NCBI RefSeq assembly: GCF_900096585.1
Contig: NZ_FMYH01000005.1
Coordinates: forward strand, 1 to 64,000
Source of the DNA: Sanguibacter gelidistatuariae
Lineage (GTDB): Bacteria > Actinomycetota > Actinomycetes > Actinomycetales > Cellulomonadaceae
Length of the DNA stretch: 64,000 nucleotides
Direction of reading: 5' to 3'
Shown here one piece after another: positions 8,477 through 17,771 of the stretch (position 1 is the first letter of the stretch; each line of letters opens with the position of its first letter). Position numbers and translations under genes: made by a program. The notes beneath the pieces were generated by a model. It did no database searches and had not been told where the DNA came from. It worked only from the letters and a program-made list of their open reading frames with translations.

Positions 8477-9546
8477 GCCACTCTTCAGATCGCCGCGACG
8501 CAGACCACCCATCGGATCCGACGACGGCCCCCGGGCTGCGCGTCGGGCTCGTCGGCTACGGGGGAGCCGGGCGTGGCATCCACGCCCGGCTCGTGAAGGC
8601 CGCGGGCTTCGACGTCACCGCGGTCGTCACGCGGTCGCCGGAACGGCGCGAGCAGGTGCTGGCCGACTGGCCGGGCGCACGCATCTTCGACGACCTGGAC
8701 GAGCTGCTCGACGCCCGCGACGCCTACGACCTCGTGGTCCTGGCGAGCCCCACCCAGCTGCACGAGGAGCAGGCCGCCGTCGTGCTCGCCGAAGGCGTCC
8801 CGCTGCTGCTCGACAAGCCGGTCGCGCTCACCGCGGCTGGCGCGCAGCGTCTGGTCGACCTCGCCCGTACTCCTGCGGTCCCGTTCACGGTGTTCCAGAA
8901 CCGGCGGTGGGACCCCGAGCAGCTCACCCTGCGCGCGGTGCTCGACTCCGGGGAGATCGGCCAGGTTCACCGTCTCGAGCGGCGCTGGGAACGGTTCCGG
9001 CCGGAGTCCCTGGGCCGGTGGAAGGAGAACGACCCTGAGGGCGGCGGCCTGCTGCTGGACCTGGGGACGCACCTCGTCGACTCCGCAGTCCAGCTCTTCG
9101 GGCCGGTCGAGTCCGTGTACGCCGAGCTGCGCGCACTGTCCACGCCCACCGAGGACGATGTGTTCCTGTCGTTGCAGCACGCCGGGACGGGTGGGGTGGT
9201 CAGCCACCTGTGGGGCGGGTCGGTCGTCGGTGCGCCCGGGCCGCGCACCCGGGTGCTCGGCTCGAACGGTGCCTATGTCGTGACGACCTTCGAGAACGAC
9301 GCCTCTCCCTTCGAGGTCATGGACGCAGGCGCGCCCGCCGGCAGCGAGGGCTGGATCGCCCGTGGCAGTGAGCGCACGTTCGTGCCGCGCGCGAGCGGCG
9401 GCCACGAGGACTTCTACCCCGCCGTCGCCCGGTGGCTGCACGAGGGAGCCCCGGTTCCGGTCGACCCCCAGGACACGGTGCACACCGCCCGCGTCCTGGA
9501 TGCTGCCCGCGCCAGCGCGGTCACCGGCGCCCGCGTCCCCGTGTAG
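8473..9546 (+). CDS. Gfo/Idh/MocA-family oxidoreductase
   Basis: A 357-residue NAD(P)-dependent oxidoreductase. The Rossmann fold begins at RVGLVGYGGAGRGIHARLV. The family's EKP motif appears as DKPVAL (Glu replaced by Asp). The C-terminal substrate domain carries GGGLLLDLGTHLVD, whose last His and Asp are catalytic in relatives. The GTG start at 8473 overlaps the stop of the MMPL gene (GTGA), so the pair should be co-transcribed and share MarR control. The substrate is probably a sugar or polyol derivative, which cannot be told from sequence. Confidence 0.88.
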   Translation: MSHSSDRRDADHPSDPTTAPGLRVGLVGYGGAGRGIHARLVKAAGFDVTAVVTRSPERREQVLADWPGARIFDDLDELLDARDAYDLVVLASPTQLHEEQAAVVLAEGVPLLLDKPVALTAAGAQRLVDLARTPAVPFTVFQNRRWDPEQLTLRAVLDSGEIGQVHRLERRWERFRPESLGRWKENDPEGGGLLLDLGTHLVDSAVQLFGPVESVYAELRALSTPTEDDVFLSLQHAGTGGVVSHLWGGSVVGAPGPRTRVLGSNGAYVVTTFENDASPFEVMDAGAPAGSEGWIARGSERTFVPRASGGHEDFYPAVARWLHEGAPVPVDPQDTVHTARVLDAARASAVTGARVPV

Positions 9547-9560
9547 CGCAGCCGCTCTTC

Positions 9561-9624
9561 CGCTGAGTGCGGGCAAATGGCTGCTTTCCGGCCCCGGCGG
9601 GAAGCCCTTTGCCAGCACCCAGCG
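9561..9624. repeat. 64-nt imperfect palindromic repeat, copy A
   Basis: The arm CGCTGAGTGCGGGCAAATGG is answered by CCCTTTGCCAGCACCCAGCG at the other end. The element has the same length (64 nt) and outer arm sequence as the copy at 16115-16178. This copy has several mismatches and sits in the gap after the oxidoreductase, where it could act as a terminator. Confidence 0.75.
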
Positions 9625-9687
9625 AGAGGGGCAGACGGGGGTTGTGGATAACTCCCGTCGTCGCCATCGCCGCGGTGAGATGGACGT

Positions 9688-11274
9688 ATGGACGCCGAGC
9701 TCACACCCGAACGGCAGGACCGGCTCGCAGAGGCCGGGTACGTCGTCGACCTCGCGCCCGGACATGCACCGGTCCGGGGCCGGCTGCGGGTGCGCGACGG
9801 CGCTGGGTGCCCCTTCGATCTGGAGCTCGTAGCCTTGCCCGACGGCGCGCGCGAGACCCACATCGCCCACCTGTCACGGTGGTTCCCGATCAACGACTCC
9901 GACGTCGAGCAGCTCGTCGACGCCCTCGACCTCGACGACGCGATCGGCTATCTCACCGCGCCCGCTGCGCCCACCACGCTGGAGACCTTCGTCGAGGCCA
10001 ACGGGCGGCTCGGTGCCGGGCACACGAGCACCCTCCTGGTCACGCTCGGACGCACGCTCGCGCGGCTGCACGCCCAAGGGGTCGCGTACGGTCCGATCCA
10101 CGCCCGGGACGTCCTTGTTGTCGCGGGACGGGTCGTGCTCACCGTCCCGAAGCCCGATCTGGCCCGGGCAGCGATCATTGCCGCGTCACCACAGGAGGAC
10201 GCCTACCACCTGGCTGCACTCGCGGACTCGGTCATCGACGAGGTGCACGGCCCACAGGCTCCCGCCCGCCCGCCCCCCGGACTGCGCGGGCTGGCCAAGC
10301 TCATCGTCAGCGCGATGGGGGACGCCAAGACCCGACCCGGGGTCGGCACCCTGGCCACGCTCAGCCACGACCTGGCTCCCTGCCTCCCGCTCGTCCCGGT
10401 CGAGCAGGTCGAGTCGGTGCCCCGGGCCGCGCCGCGGCCGGGCACCAGCACGAGTCGAGGGGCTCATGGGGTCGACGCCGGTCGGAGCGGTCTTGACCGG
10501 CGGGTTCGGCGGCGCAAGGCGTTTCGAGGCAGCATGCGGGACCGCACCGGTCTCACCCGCGACCTGCGATCGACCGACGGGCGACCGAGGCAGGGGCATG
10601 ACGGAGACGAGGAGGCCACCGCTGCCCGGGCGGAGGTCGCGGGGCGACCGCGACCGCGCACCCGTTCGCGTGGCGTGGGCGTTCTGGTCCTGTCGGTCGT
10701 GGCGGCGGGCGTGGGGACCGGAGCCGTGGTGGTGGACCGGCTAGGTACTGACGCGCCGGCCTACGCGGTGGCGATCGAGGAGACACCGGCCACCGACCCA
10801 GGGGCCGCCCAGAACGGTGCCGTGACCCATGAGGACCCGGGTGCAGCGGCCGCCAGGCTGACCCGTACGCGGATGGATCGAGTGGTCGCGCTGACCAACG
10901 CGGTCCAACCAGCGGAGGGATCCGCGACGCCGGCCGCGGACGGGGACGCTGCAGCCGACGACGGCTGGGCGGACGTGGTGCTGCCGGGCTCCGCGGCTCA
11001 CACTCAGGCCGTCGATCTCGTCGCAGGGCTGCGGGCGGACCGGGCGCAGATCACCGGGCTGACGGTCGAGACCGAGCCGCCCGTGGTCCTGGCGCAGTCG
11101 CTGGAGACCGCACAGGTCGAGGTCACCTTCTCGATCAGCGCGTACACGCTCGAGTCGACCAGCGGCGTCCAGGAGATCGCGGCTGGTGGATCGAGGACGG
11201 CTGTTCTCGACCTGGTTCTCACGGGAGCGGGATGGCTCGTCGCCGGCGTCAGCGAGATCGAGGTGGCAACCTGA
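9688..11274 (+). CDS. Membrane-anchored pseudokinase-like protein
   Basis: A 528-residue protein not matching a named family that I recognise. Residues of about 1-235 resemble the C-lobe of a Ser/Thr kinase: LVTLGRTLARLHAQGVAYG and IHARDVLVVAGRVVLTVP sit where the HRD loop and DFG strand should be. The catalytic Asp, the DFG and the glycine loop are absent, so it should not phosphorylate. A long Arg/Asp-rich linker follows. One membrane helix near residue 335 (GVGVLVLSVVAAGVGTGAVV) leads to an extracytoplasmic domain of about 170 residues. The ATG at 9688 has only a weak GGTGAG upstream. The kinase relationship is inferred from pattern only. Confidence 0.6.
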   Translation: MDAELTPERQDRLAEAGYVVDLAPGHAPVRGRLRVRDGAGCPFDLELVALPDGARETHIAHLSRWFPINDSDVEQLVDALDLDDAIGYLTAPAAPTTLETFVEANGRLGAGHTSTLLVTLGRTLARLHAQGVAYGPIHARDVLVVAGRVVLTVPKPDLARAAIIAASPQEDAYHLAALADSVIDEVHGPQAPARPPPGLRGLAKLIVSAMGDAKTRPGVGTLATLSHDLAPCLPLVPVEQVESVPRAAPRPGTSTSRGAHGVDAGRSGLDRRVRRRKAFRGSMRDRTGLTRDLRSTDGRPRQGHDGDEEATAARAEVAGRPRPRTRSRGVGVLVLSVVAAGVGTGAVVVDRLGTDAPAYAVAIEETPATDPGAAQNGAVTHEDPGAAAARLTRTRMDRVVALTNAVQPAEGSATPAADGDAAADDGWADVVLPGSAAHTQAVDLVAGLRADRAQITGLTVETEPPVVLAQSLETAQVEVTFSISAYTLESTSGVQEIAAGGSRTAVLDLVLTGAGWLVAGVSEIEVAT

Positions 11275-11286
11275 CCTGCCGTCGGG

Positions 11287-12240
11287 TCAGCCGGCCAGCC
11301 AGGTCGCGGCTGCATGGATCGTCGGGTGCTCGTAGCTGAACCCAGACGCCTCCAGGATGTCCGGGTGCACCCGTTGGGAGCCGAGGATCTCGGCCGAGAA
11401 ACCGCCGATCACAAGCTTGAGAGCAAAGCCCGGCACCGGCAGGACGGTGGGGCGGTGGAAGGCCGCGCCGAGGGCATGGGTCAGGTCGCGGTTGCGCACG
11501 GGTGCCGGGGTGGTGAGGTTCACCGGTCCTCTCACGTCCGCGTCGAGCAGGTGGAGGATGGCCCGGACCTCGTCCGGCAAGGTGATCCAGCTCCAGAACT
11601 GTCGGCCGGATCCCAGCGGGCCGGCTACCCCGAGCCGCAGCAGCGGCAAGAGCTTTCCCAGGGCACCACCGCCGTGGGCAAGCACGATCCCGGAACGGAT
11701 GGTCACGACCCGCACGCCCGCCTGGCGAGCAGGTTCCGCCGCGGCTTCCCACTCACGCACGACGTCGGCGAGGAACCCGCGGCCAGGTGCGGACGCCTCG
11801 GTCAGCACCTCGTCGCCGCGGTCGCCGTAGAACCCGGTCGCCGACGCCTGGATGAGGACGGGGCAAGCCGGCGAGGCACCGGGGGAGGGATCGTCCGCGT
11901 CCGGGGTCTTGGCCTCGGCCAGCCTCTGAGCGAGCAGGCTGGTCGTGCTCACCCGTGAGCTCAGGATCAGTTCGCGGTAGGACCGGGTCCAGCGGTGGTC
12001 GCCCGCGCCCGCACCCGCGAGGTTGATGACGGCGGCGACGCCGTCGAGCGCACCGACCGGAAGCGCACCGGCCGCGGGGTCCCAGGTGATCTCGTCGTCC
12101 GCGCGGGAGGGGCGGCGCACCAGCCGGCGGACGATGAAGCCCTGTGCCCGCAGTGCGGGGACCAGGGCGGAGCCGACCAGGCCGCTCCCGCCTGCGACGA
12201 CGACCGTGCGTGGGGTTGCCGTGCTGTCTCGGTTTGCCAT
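11287..12240 (-). CDS. TIGR01777/YfcH-type NAD-dependent epimerase
   Basis: A 317-residue extended short-chain dehydrogenase. The nucleotide site is VVAGGSGLVGSALVPALR. Family signatures are INLAGAGAGDHRW, SATGFYGDRGDE, REWEAAAEPARQAGVRVV and the C-terminal LVIGGFSAEILGSQRVHP. The substrate is unknown for the family. The ATG at 12238-12240 (MANRDS) is preferred over the frame's earlier start because the nucleotide-binding strand follows promptly. It is convergent with the pseudokinase gene, only 12 bases away, with no terminator between. Confidence 0.87.
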   Translation of the reverse strand: MANRDSTATPRTVVVAGGSGLVGSALVPALRAQGFIVRRLVRRPSRADDEITWDPAAGALPVGALDGVAAVINLAGAGAGDHRWTRSYRELILSSRVSTTSLLAQRLAEAKTPDADDPSPGASPACPVLIQASATGFYGDRGDEVLTEASAPGRGFLADVVREWEAAAEPARQAGVRVVTIRSGIVLAHGGGALGKLLPLLRLGVAGPLGSGRQFWSWITLPDEVRAILHLLDADVRGPVNLTTPAPVRNRDLTHALGAAFHRPTVLPVPGFALKLVIGGFSAEILGSQRVHPDILEASGFSYEHPTIHAAATWLAG

Positions 12241-12299
12241 GGTGTCATCGTGCCACGGCACAGAAGTTGGAGGAGCGTGCAGACCGACGGGCCCGCAGA

Positions 12300-12336
12300 C
12301 ACAAGAGCCCGCGACCAGCGGTCGCGGGCTCTTGTG
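12300..12336. terminator. Hairpin terminator after sucB
   Basis: A perfect 17-bp stem (12300-12316 with 12320-12336) closes on an AGC loop. It lies just past the sucB stop codon on the minus strand. Confidence 0.85.
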
Positions 12337-12359
12337 CGTGGAGCGGAGGTGCTACCGGG

Positions 12360-14099
12360 TCAGAGACCAACCTCGGACTCGAACGCGCCCTCTTCGATGC
12401 GGTTCTTGACTGCCATCAGGTAGCGCGACGCGTCGGCGCCGTCGACCAGGCGGTGGTCGTAGGACAGCGAGAGGTAGCAGATCGAACGGATGGCGATGAC
12501 CTCGGCGCCGTCGGCGTCCTTGATCACGGCCGGACGCTTGACGATCGTGCCGGTCGCCAGGATCGCGGACGTGCCGCCGGGGACGATCGGGGTGTCGATG
12601 AGCGCCCCGCCGGAACCGGTGTTCGTGATCGTGAACGTACCGCCGCTGAGCTCGTCGGGGGAGACCTTGTTCCCACGGGTGCGCGTCGCGAGGTCGGCGA
12701 TCTTGCGTGCGATCCCGGCCAGGTTGAGGTCGCCCGCGTCGCGGATGACCGGAACCAGGAGGCCACGCTCGGTGTCGACGGCGATGCCGACGTTCTCCTG
12801 CGCGTGGTAGGTGATGGTGTCACCCTCGAGCAGGCCGTTGACCTTCGGGTACGCCTTGAGCGCCTCGATGGCAGCCAGCGTGAAGAACGGCAGGAACGTG
12901 AGGTTTGCACCTTCGCGAGCCTTGAAGGTGTCCTTCGCCCGAGCACGCAGACGCGCCACGCGGGTCACATCGACCTCGACGACGGTGGTCAGCTGCGCCT
13001 GCGTGTGCAGGGCATCGACCATGCGCTCGGCGATGATCTTGCGCAGGCGGCTGGCCTTCTCGGTGGTCCCGCGGAGCGGGGACACCGGGGGGACGCTCGC
13101 GGCCTTGGCTGCCACCGGAGCTGCTGCGGGCGCAGCGGCGACGGGAGCAGCAGCTGCAGCGGCGGCTTCGGCGGCCTTGGCAGCAGCCTCGAGGACGTCT
13201 TCCTTGCGGATACGTCCGCCCACACCGGAACCGACGAGGGTGGAGACGTCGATGCCCTTCTCCGAGGCGAGCTTGCGCACGAGCGGGGTCAGGTATGAGG
13301 CGCCACCGGCAGCCGAGACTGACGGTGCTGCGGCCGCCGGAGCGGGAGCAGCAACGGGTGCCGGAGCCGCAACAGGTGCAGCGACCGGAGCAGGTGCAGC
13401 AACGGGTGCCGGAGCCGCAACAGGTGCAGCGACCGGAGCGGCAACGGGTGCAGGCGCCGCAGCGGGAGCAGCCGCGGGGGCCGCACCCGATCCGATGATC
13501 GCCAGGACGGTGCCGACGGCAACCGTCTCGTCCTCCTCGACGAGGATCGCCTGGACGATTCCCGCCACGGGGGAGGGGACCTCGGTGTCGACCTTGTCGG
13601 TCGAGACCTCGAGCAGCGGCTCGTCGATCTCGATGCGCTCGCCGACGGCCTTGAGCCAGCGGGTGACTGTGCCCTCGGTGACGGACTCACCGAGCGCGGG
13701 CAGCTTGATCTCTTCGCCGTCGTCGGCCGGAGCGGCCGGAGCTGCCTCGGGAGCAGCTGGCGCCTCGGCTACGGGAGCCGGGGCAGCGGGCGCCGCCGGA
13801 GCGGGTTCGGCCGGGACCTCGGCGGCGGGTGCCGCGGGGGCCTCGGGAGCCGAGGCCCCGGCGCCCGTGCCGATCACGGCGAGAGTGGCGCCGACCTCGA
13901 CGGTCTCGTCCTCCTCGACCAGGATCTGCTCCAGGACGCCGGCGAACGGCGACGGGATCTCGGTGTCGACCTTGTCGGTCGAGACCTCGAGCAAGGGCTC
14001 GTCGAGCTCGACCGTCTCCCCGACGGCCTTGAGCCAGCGGGTAACGGTGCCTTCGGTGACTGATTCGCCCAGTGCGGGCATCTGCACGTTGTCAGACAT
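12360..14099 (-). CDS. sucB: Dihydrolipoamide acyltransferase (E2) of 2-oxoacid dehydrogenase
   Basis: This 579-residue E2 transfers the acyl group from lipoyl-lysine to CoA. The order is: lipoyl domain 1 (residues 1-80), an Ala/Pro linker, lipoyl domain 2 (about 130-205), a second Pro/Ala linker, the E3-binding domain ([20 protein letters not shown]) and the catalytic domain ending with [18 protein letters not shown] (His and Asp catalytic). Each lipoyl domain carries [10 protein letters not shown], where Lys is lipoylated. The linker is rich in PVAAPAP units encoded by a 48-bp DNA repeat. It lies 31 bases downstream of lpdA. In actinomycetes such an E2 usually serves pyruvate and 2-oxoglutarate dehydrogenases, so sucB is the conventional name rather than proof of substrate. 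Confidence 0.93.
   Translation of the reverse strand: MSDNVQMPALGESVTEGTVTRWLKAVGETVELDEPLLEVSTDKVDTEIPSPFAGVLEQILVEEDETVEVGATLAVIGTGAGASAPEAPAAPAAEVPAEPAPAAPAAPAPVAEAPAAPEAAPAAPADDGEEIKLPALGESVTEGTVTRWLKAVGERIEIDEPLLEVSTDKVDTEVPSPVAGIVQAILVEEDETVAVGTVLAIIGSGAAPAAAPAAAPAPVAAPVAAPVAAPAPVAAPAPVAAPVAAPAPVAAPAPAAAAPSVSAAGGASYLTPLVRKLASEKGIDVSTLVGSGVGGRIRKEDVLEAAAKAAEAAAAAAAPVAAAPAAAPVAAKAASVPPVSPLRGTTEKASRLRKIIAERMVDALHTQAQLTTVVEVDVTRVARLRARAKDTFKAREGANLTFLPFFTLAAIEALKAYPKVNGLLEGDTITYHAQENVGIAVDTERGLLVPVIRDAGDLNLAGIARKIADLATRTRGNKVSPDELSGGTFTITNTGSGGALIDTPIVPGGTSAILATGTIVKRPAVIKDADGAEVIAIRSICYLSLSYDHRLVDGADASRYLMAVKNRIEEGAFESEVGL
13351..13454. repeat. 48-bp direct repeat in sucB linker
   Basis: The unit beginning GCAACGGGTGCCGGAGCCGC starts at 13351 and again at 13399. 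Identity runs for about 41 bases into the second copy. A partial third unit begins at 13441. The 48-bp period keeps frame and encodes the Pro/Ala hinge between the second lipoyl domain and the E3-binding domain. Slippage here would change hinge length without a frameshift. Confidence 0.8.
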
Positions 14100-14130
14100 G
14101 ACCTCTCCGGTCTCCTTCGATCGCTCTTGG

Positions 14131-15516
14131 TCAGTTGTGGGCGTGCAGGGGCTTGCCGGCCAGAGCCAGGAAAGCCTCTCCGAGTGCCTCGTTCTGAGTG
14201 GGGTGTGCGTGGACGAGCGCGGCGACGTCCTCGGGGTAGGCCTCCCAGTTCACGATGAGCTGGCCCTCTCCGATGAGCTCACCGACGCGGGCGCCGATCA
14301 TGTGGACGCCGACGACGGGGCCGTCCTTCTGACGGACGAGCTTGATGAAGCCCTGGGTCGCGAGGATCTTGCTCTTGCCGTTACCGCCGAGGTTGTACTC
14401 GAGGGTCTCGACCGAGTCCGCACCGAACTGCTCCTTGGCCTTGGCCTCGGTGAGCCCGACCGAAGCGATCTCGGGGTCGGAGTACGTGACGCGCGGGATG
14501 CCGGACTCCACGATCGCTGCGGGGTTGAGCCCGAGGATCTGCTCGGCGACGAAGATGCCCTGCGCGAAGCCGCGGTGGGCGAGCTGGAGCCCGGGGACGA
14601 TGTCGCCCACGGCCCAGATGTTGCCCACGCCGGTGTGCAGCTTGTCGTCGGTGATGACGAAGCCGCGGTCGATCGTGACACCTTGAGCCTCGAAGCCCAG
14701 GTCGGCGGTGCGAGCTCCACGGCCGACGGCGACGAGGAGGAGGTCCGCGTCGAAGGTCTTGCCGGACTCGAGCGTGACGTGCACGCCGGAGTCGTCCTGG
14801 GTCACGCCGGAGAACCGGTCGCCGAGGTTGAACGCGATGCCGCGCTTGCGGAACGCCCGCTCGAGCGCCTTGCTCAGCGACTCGTCCTCGTTGGGGACCA
14901 GGTGCGGCAGGGCTTCGACGATGGTCACGTCGGCGCCGAAGGAGCGCCAGACGCTTGCGAACTCCGAGCCGATGACGCCGCCACCGAGCACGATGACGGA
15001 CTTAGGGACGTAGTTGAGCTTGAGTGCCTGATCCGACGTCAGGACCCGGCCGCTGATCTCAAGGCCGGGCAGCGAGCGAGAGTACGAGCCGGTCGCCAGG
15101 ACGATGTTGCGGCCGGTGATCCGCTGGCCGTTGACCTCGACGGTGTCCTGGGCGACGAGCGTGCCCCACCCCTCGAAGACCGTGATGGCGCGGGACTTGA
15201 TGAGTCCCTGCAGACCCTTGTACAGGCCGGAGACCACGCCGTCCTTGTAGCTGTTCACGCCTGCCATGTCGATGCCCTTGAACTCGGACAGGACACCGAA
15301 GTGGCTGCCGTCGCGGGCGTTGTCGGCAAGCTCGGCCGCGTGAAGCAGGGCCTTGGTCGGGACGCAGCCATAGTGCAGGCACGTTCCCCCAAGCTTGTCC
15401 GCCTCGATGAGGGCAACCTTCGCTCCGAGCTGAGCGGCGCGCAGCGCCGTGGCGTAGCCACCGCTGCCTCCGCCCAGGACGACGATGTCGAAATCGGTGC
15501 CGGGGGTCTCGGCCAC
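14131..15516 (-). CDS. lpdA: Dihydrolipoyl dehydrogenase (E3)
   Basis: This FAD enzyme reoxidises dihydrolipoamide with NAD+. The FAD site is [20 protein letters not shown]. The redox disulfide is in [17 protein letters not shown] (CX4C). The NAD site is [17 protein letters not shown]. The C-terminal [14 protein letters not shown] carries the catalytic His-Glu pair. At 461 residues it is full length. The GTG at 15514-15516 is chosen because AAGGAG lies six bases upstream. It is the first gene of an lpdA-sucB operon. Confidence 0.97.
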   Translation of the reverse strand: MAETPGTDFDIVVLGGGSGGYATALRAAQLGAKVALIEADKLGGTCLHYGCVPTKALLHAAELADNARDGSHFGVLSEFKGIDMAGVNSYKDGVVSGLYKGLQGLIKSRAITVFEGWGTLVAQDTVEVNGQRITGRNIVLATGSYSRSLPGLEISGRVLTSDQALKLNYVPKSVIVLGGGVIGSEFASVWRSFGADVTIVEALPHLVPNEDESLSKALERAFRKRGIAFNLGDRFSGVTQDDSGVHVTLESGKTFDADLLLVAVGRGARTADLGFEAQGVTIDRGFVITDDKLHTGVGNIWAVGDIVPGLQLAHRGFAQGIFVAEQILGLNPAAIVESGIPRVTYSDPEIASVGLTEAKAKEQFGADSVETLEYNLGGNGKSKILATQGFIKLVRQKDGPVVGVHMIGARVGELIGEGQLIVNWEAYPEDVAALVHAHPTQNEALGEAFLALAGKPLHAHN

Positions 15517-15738
15517 GTGTAACTCCTTAGGCGCAATGGGTTTGGTACCTGCCCATCTTGTCATCAAGGTGGCCCGGTCCAAAGTGCAAGTGTGCCGTAT
15601 CGGTGCGTTGTCGGTGTGATGCTCAAGACATCTCCGGGATATTCCCCCACAAGTTCGTGATCAGGCACGTCGTGAGCGGCCGTAGCCGGGCGCGGGTGAG
15701 TCGCGGTCCAGGCTCAGGGGATGCGCAGCGGCAGGATG

Positions 15739-15744
15739 TATTCT
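15739..15744 (+). promoter_or_regulatory. Predicted -10 (TATTCT) of small gene 15751
   Basis: TATTCT ends six bases before the ATG at 15751, as in a leaderless promoter. This also supports choosing that ATG over two earlier ones in frame. Confidence 0.55.
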
Positions 15745-15750
15745 GCCTCC

Positions 15751-16092
15751 ATGTCACGACTGTCTCAGTTGTTCACGCGCCGTTCGGCTCAGCCCGCCGG
15801 TTCGCCCGCGCCCGAGGGCTCCGGTGCCCGACGACGCGAGACCCAGGAGCACCTCGCGGAGTTCACCCGCACGCGGGCGAGCGTCGAGGCCTACATCGAA
15901 CCGCCGTCGGTCGACCAGCCCACGACGATCCTGCTCATCGCGGCCGACGGGGAATGGACCCGGCGTCGGGTGCCGGACGCGGTCGCGGCCCGCAAGATCG
16001 CGGCCGAGCTGGCCATCCCGGTCTACGACGTGAACTTCACCGGCTACCCCCAGCGCATGCGCGACTGGAACTCGGCTCAGCGCAAGCGCTGA
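15751..16092 (+). CDS. Small hypothetical protein
   Basis: A 113-residue soluble protein that I do not recognise as a named family. The first 45 residues are basic and low in structure (LSQLFTRRSAQPAG). The rest looks folded: PTTILLIAADGEWTRRRVPD reads as a beta strand and turn, then VAARKIAAELAIPVYDVNF as helix and strand, ending YPQRMRDWNSAQRKR. The mix suggests a small alpha/beta domain with a charged tail. There is no Shine-Dalgarno sequence. It is convergent with pepA across a 64-nt palindrome. Codon use is normal for the window, so it is probably real. Confidence 0.65.
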   Translation: MSRLSQLFTRRSAQPAGSPAPEGSGARRRETQEHLAEFTRTRASVEAYIEPPSVDQPTTILLIAADGEWTRRRVPDAVAARKIAAELAIPVYDVNFTGYPQRMRDWNSAQRKR

Positions 16093-16114
16093 CCCCCACA
16101 AGCGCTGAAATGAA

Positions 16115-16178
16115 CGCTGAGTGCGGGCGAATGGCTGTCCAGATCGACGATCTGGCAGCCATTCGCCCGCACTCAGCG
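16115..16178. repeat. 64-nt near-perfect palindromic repeat, copy B
   Basis: The arms 16115-16145 and 16149-16178 form a 30-bp stem with a single bulged T and a GAC loop. The outer arm CGCTGAGTGCGGGCGAATGG matches copy A at 9561. It lies between two convergent genes and can serve as a bidirectional terminator. It is far longer than a normal terminator stem and is shared between two unrelated loci, so it looks like a dispersed element. Confidence 0.85.
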
Positions 16179-16207
16179 GATGAGGCGGGGGTTGCGGTGC
16201 GGTGGGT

Positions 16208-17689
16208 CTACTTCTTCTTGGTGAACGTCTCCAGGTAGGAGAGCATCGTGCGGACGCCGACGCCGGTCCCGCCGACCGGGGTGTATCCGTGGGCTGACCC
16301 CTCGTTGAAGGACGGCCCGGCGATGTCCAGGTGGGCCCACGGCGTGCTGCCGGTGAACTCCTTGAGGAACAGCCCGGCCACGAGCATCCCGCCGAAGCGG
16401 TCCCCGATGTTGGCGATGTCGGCGACGGCGGAGTCCATGCTCGCGCGCAGCTCGGTGGGCAGCGGCATCGGCCAGAACTGCTCACCGGACTCGCCGGCGG
16501 CCGCGGTGACCGCCGCGCGCACGTCGTCGGATCCCATGACCGCCGAGACGCGCGTGCCCAGGGCGACCATCTGCGCACCGGTCAGGGTGGCGATGTCGAG
16601 GATGACGTCAGGGTTCTCCTCGCCCGCCGCGACGAGTCCGTCGGCCAGGACGAGCCGACCCTCAGCGTCGGTGTTGAGCACCTCGACGGTCGTCCCGCCG
16701 CGGACGGTGATGACGTCGGAGGGGCGCTGCGCGGTGCCCGAGGGCATGTTCTCCGCGAGGCACAACCACCCGGTCACGGCGACCGGCAGGCCCAGCTTGG
16801 CGGCGGCGAGCACGGTGTGCAGGACGGCGGCCGCACCGGCCATGTCCGACTTCATCGCCTCCATGCCCTTGGCGGGCTTGATCGAGATGCCACCCGAGTC
16901 GAAGGTGATGCCCTTGCCCACGAGCGCGATCTTCGCGGCCGGGCGGGCGGGGGTGTAGGAGAGCTTGACCAGGCGGGGGCCGCGGGTCGAGCCCAGGCCG
17001 ACGCCGAGCAGCCCGCCGTAGCCGCCTGCGGTCAGGGCCTTCTCGTCGAGGACCGTGACCTTGATGCTCGTGCCCTTGGCGGCGGTCTTGGCGATCTCGG
17101 CGAAAGCCGCGGGGAACAGGTCGTTGGGTGCGGTGTTGACGAGGTCGCGGGTGGCATGCACGGCGTCCGCGACGACGCGGGCCCGCTCACCGGCTGCCTT
17201 GACGCGGGCCTGACCGGCCAGCGGGGTCGAGATGGTGATCGACGTCAGCGGGGTGCCCGCGGTCGCCGCCTCACCCGTGCGGTAGGTCCGGAACGCGTAT
17301 GCCCCGAGCAGGGCGCCCTCGGCGACCGCCGCGACGTCGTGCTCCTCGCCGGCGGGCAGCGCGATGACCGCGGAGGCCACGCCACCCAGGGTGCGGGTGG
17401 CTGCGCCGGCGGCGCGGCGCAGCGCCTCGGGGGTGAGGGACGCGACGGCGCCGAGCCCGGTGAGCACGATGATCTTGGCGCCCAGTCCGGTCCCGCCCGG
17501 GATCCGGGTAACGGTGTCCGGGGCACCGCTCACGCCAAGCAGCGTGAGGTCGATGTTCTTGCGGACAGCTTCGGGGAGTGCGTCGCTCGGGCTGAGCGCA
17601 GGACCCGCGGGGGTCTGTACGACGCCGATGACGAGCGCATCCGTAGTGAGGCTGGAAAGGTCTTTGCTGGTGAAGGAGAGGTCGGCCAC
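16208..17689 (-). CDS. pepA: Leucyl aminopeptidase (M17)
   Basis: A cytosolic, hexameric two-metal aminopeptidase that removes N-terminal residues from peptides. The 493-residue protein has a variable N-terminal domain and the M17 catalytic domain. Metal and catalytic landmarks are GKGITFDSGGISIKP (Lys and Asp), MKSDMAGAAAVL and the signature VLNTDAEGRLVLADGL. The start is GTG at 17687-17689, preceded by TATCAT at six bases and no Shine-Dalgarno sequence. It is divergent from the two small membrane protein genes that follow. Confidence 0.95.
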   Translation of the reverse strand: MADLSFTSKDLSSLTTDALVIGVVQTPAGPALSPSDALPEAVRKNIDLTLLGVSGAPDTVTRIPGGTGLGAKIIVLTGLGAVASLTPEALRRAAGAATRTLGGVASAVIALPAGEEHDVAAVAEGALLGAYAFRTYRTGEAATAGTPLTSITISTPLAGQARVKAAGERARVVADAVHATRDLVNTAPNDLFPAAFAEIAKTAAKGTSIKVTVLDEKALTAGGYGGLLGVGLGSTRGPRLVKLSYTPARPAAKIALVGKGITFDSGGISIKPAKGMEAMKSDMAGAAAVLHTVLAAAKLGLPVAVTGWLCLAENMPSGTAQRPSDVITVRGGTTVEVLNTDAEGRLVLADGLVAAGEENPDVILDIATLTGAQMVALGTRVSAVMGSDDVRAAVTAAAGESGEQFWPMPLPTELRASMDSAVADIANIGDRFGGMLVAGLFLKEFTGSTPWAHLDIAGPSFNEGSAHGYTPVGGTGVGVRTMLSYLETFTKKK

Positions 17690-17695
17690 AGGTCG

Positions 17696-17701
17696 ATGAT
17701 A
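17696..17701 (-). promoter_or_regulatory. Predicted -10 (TATCAT) of pepA
   Basis: The minus-strand TATCAT lies six bases upstream of the GTG start, a leaderless arrangement. Confidence 0.55.
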
Positions 17702-17758
17702 TCCCCGCCGCCCCGCGCGCCGCCGGGACCACGTGCACCAGCGGGGCCACCCGGGCGG

Positions 17759-17764
17759 TAATCT
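17759..17764 (+). promoter_or_regulatory. Predicted -10 (TAATCT) of membrane protein gene 17772
   Basis: TAATCT ends seven bases before the GTG at 17772. It lies 57 bases from the opposing pepA -10, making a compact divergent promoter. Confidence 0.5.
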
Positions 17765-17771
17765 CGACCGT

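Noticed and set aside
12811-15522. 903-codon open frame opposite sucB and lpdA
   Set aside because: It is a shadow of two well-supported genes; the Ala/Thr/Gly-rich text mirrors the Pro/Ala linker of E2.
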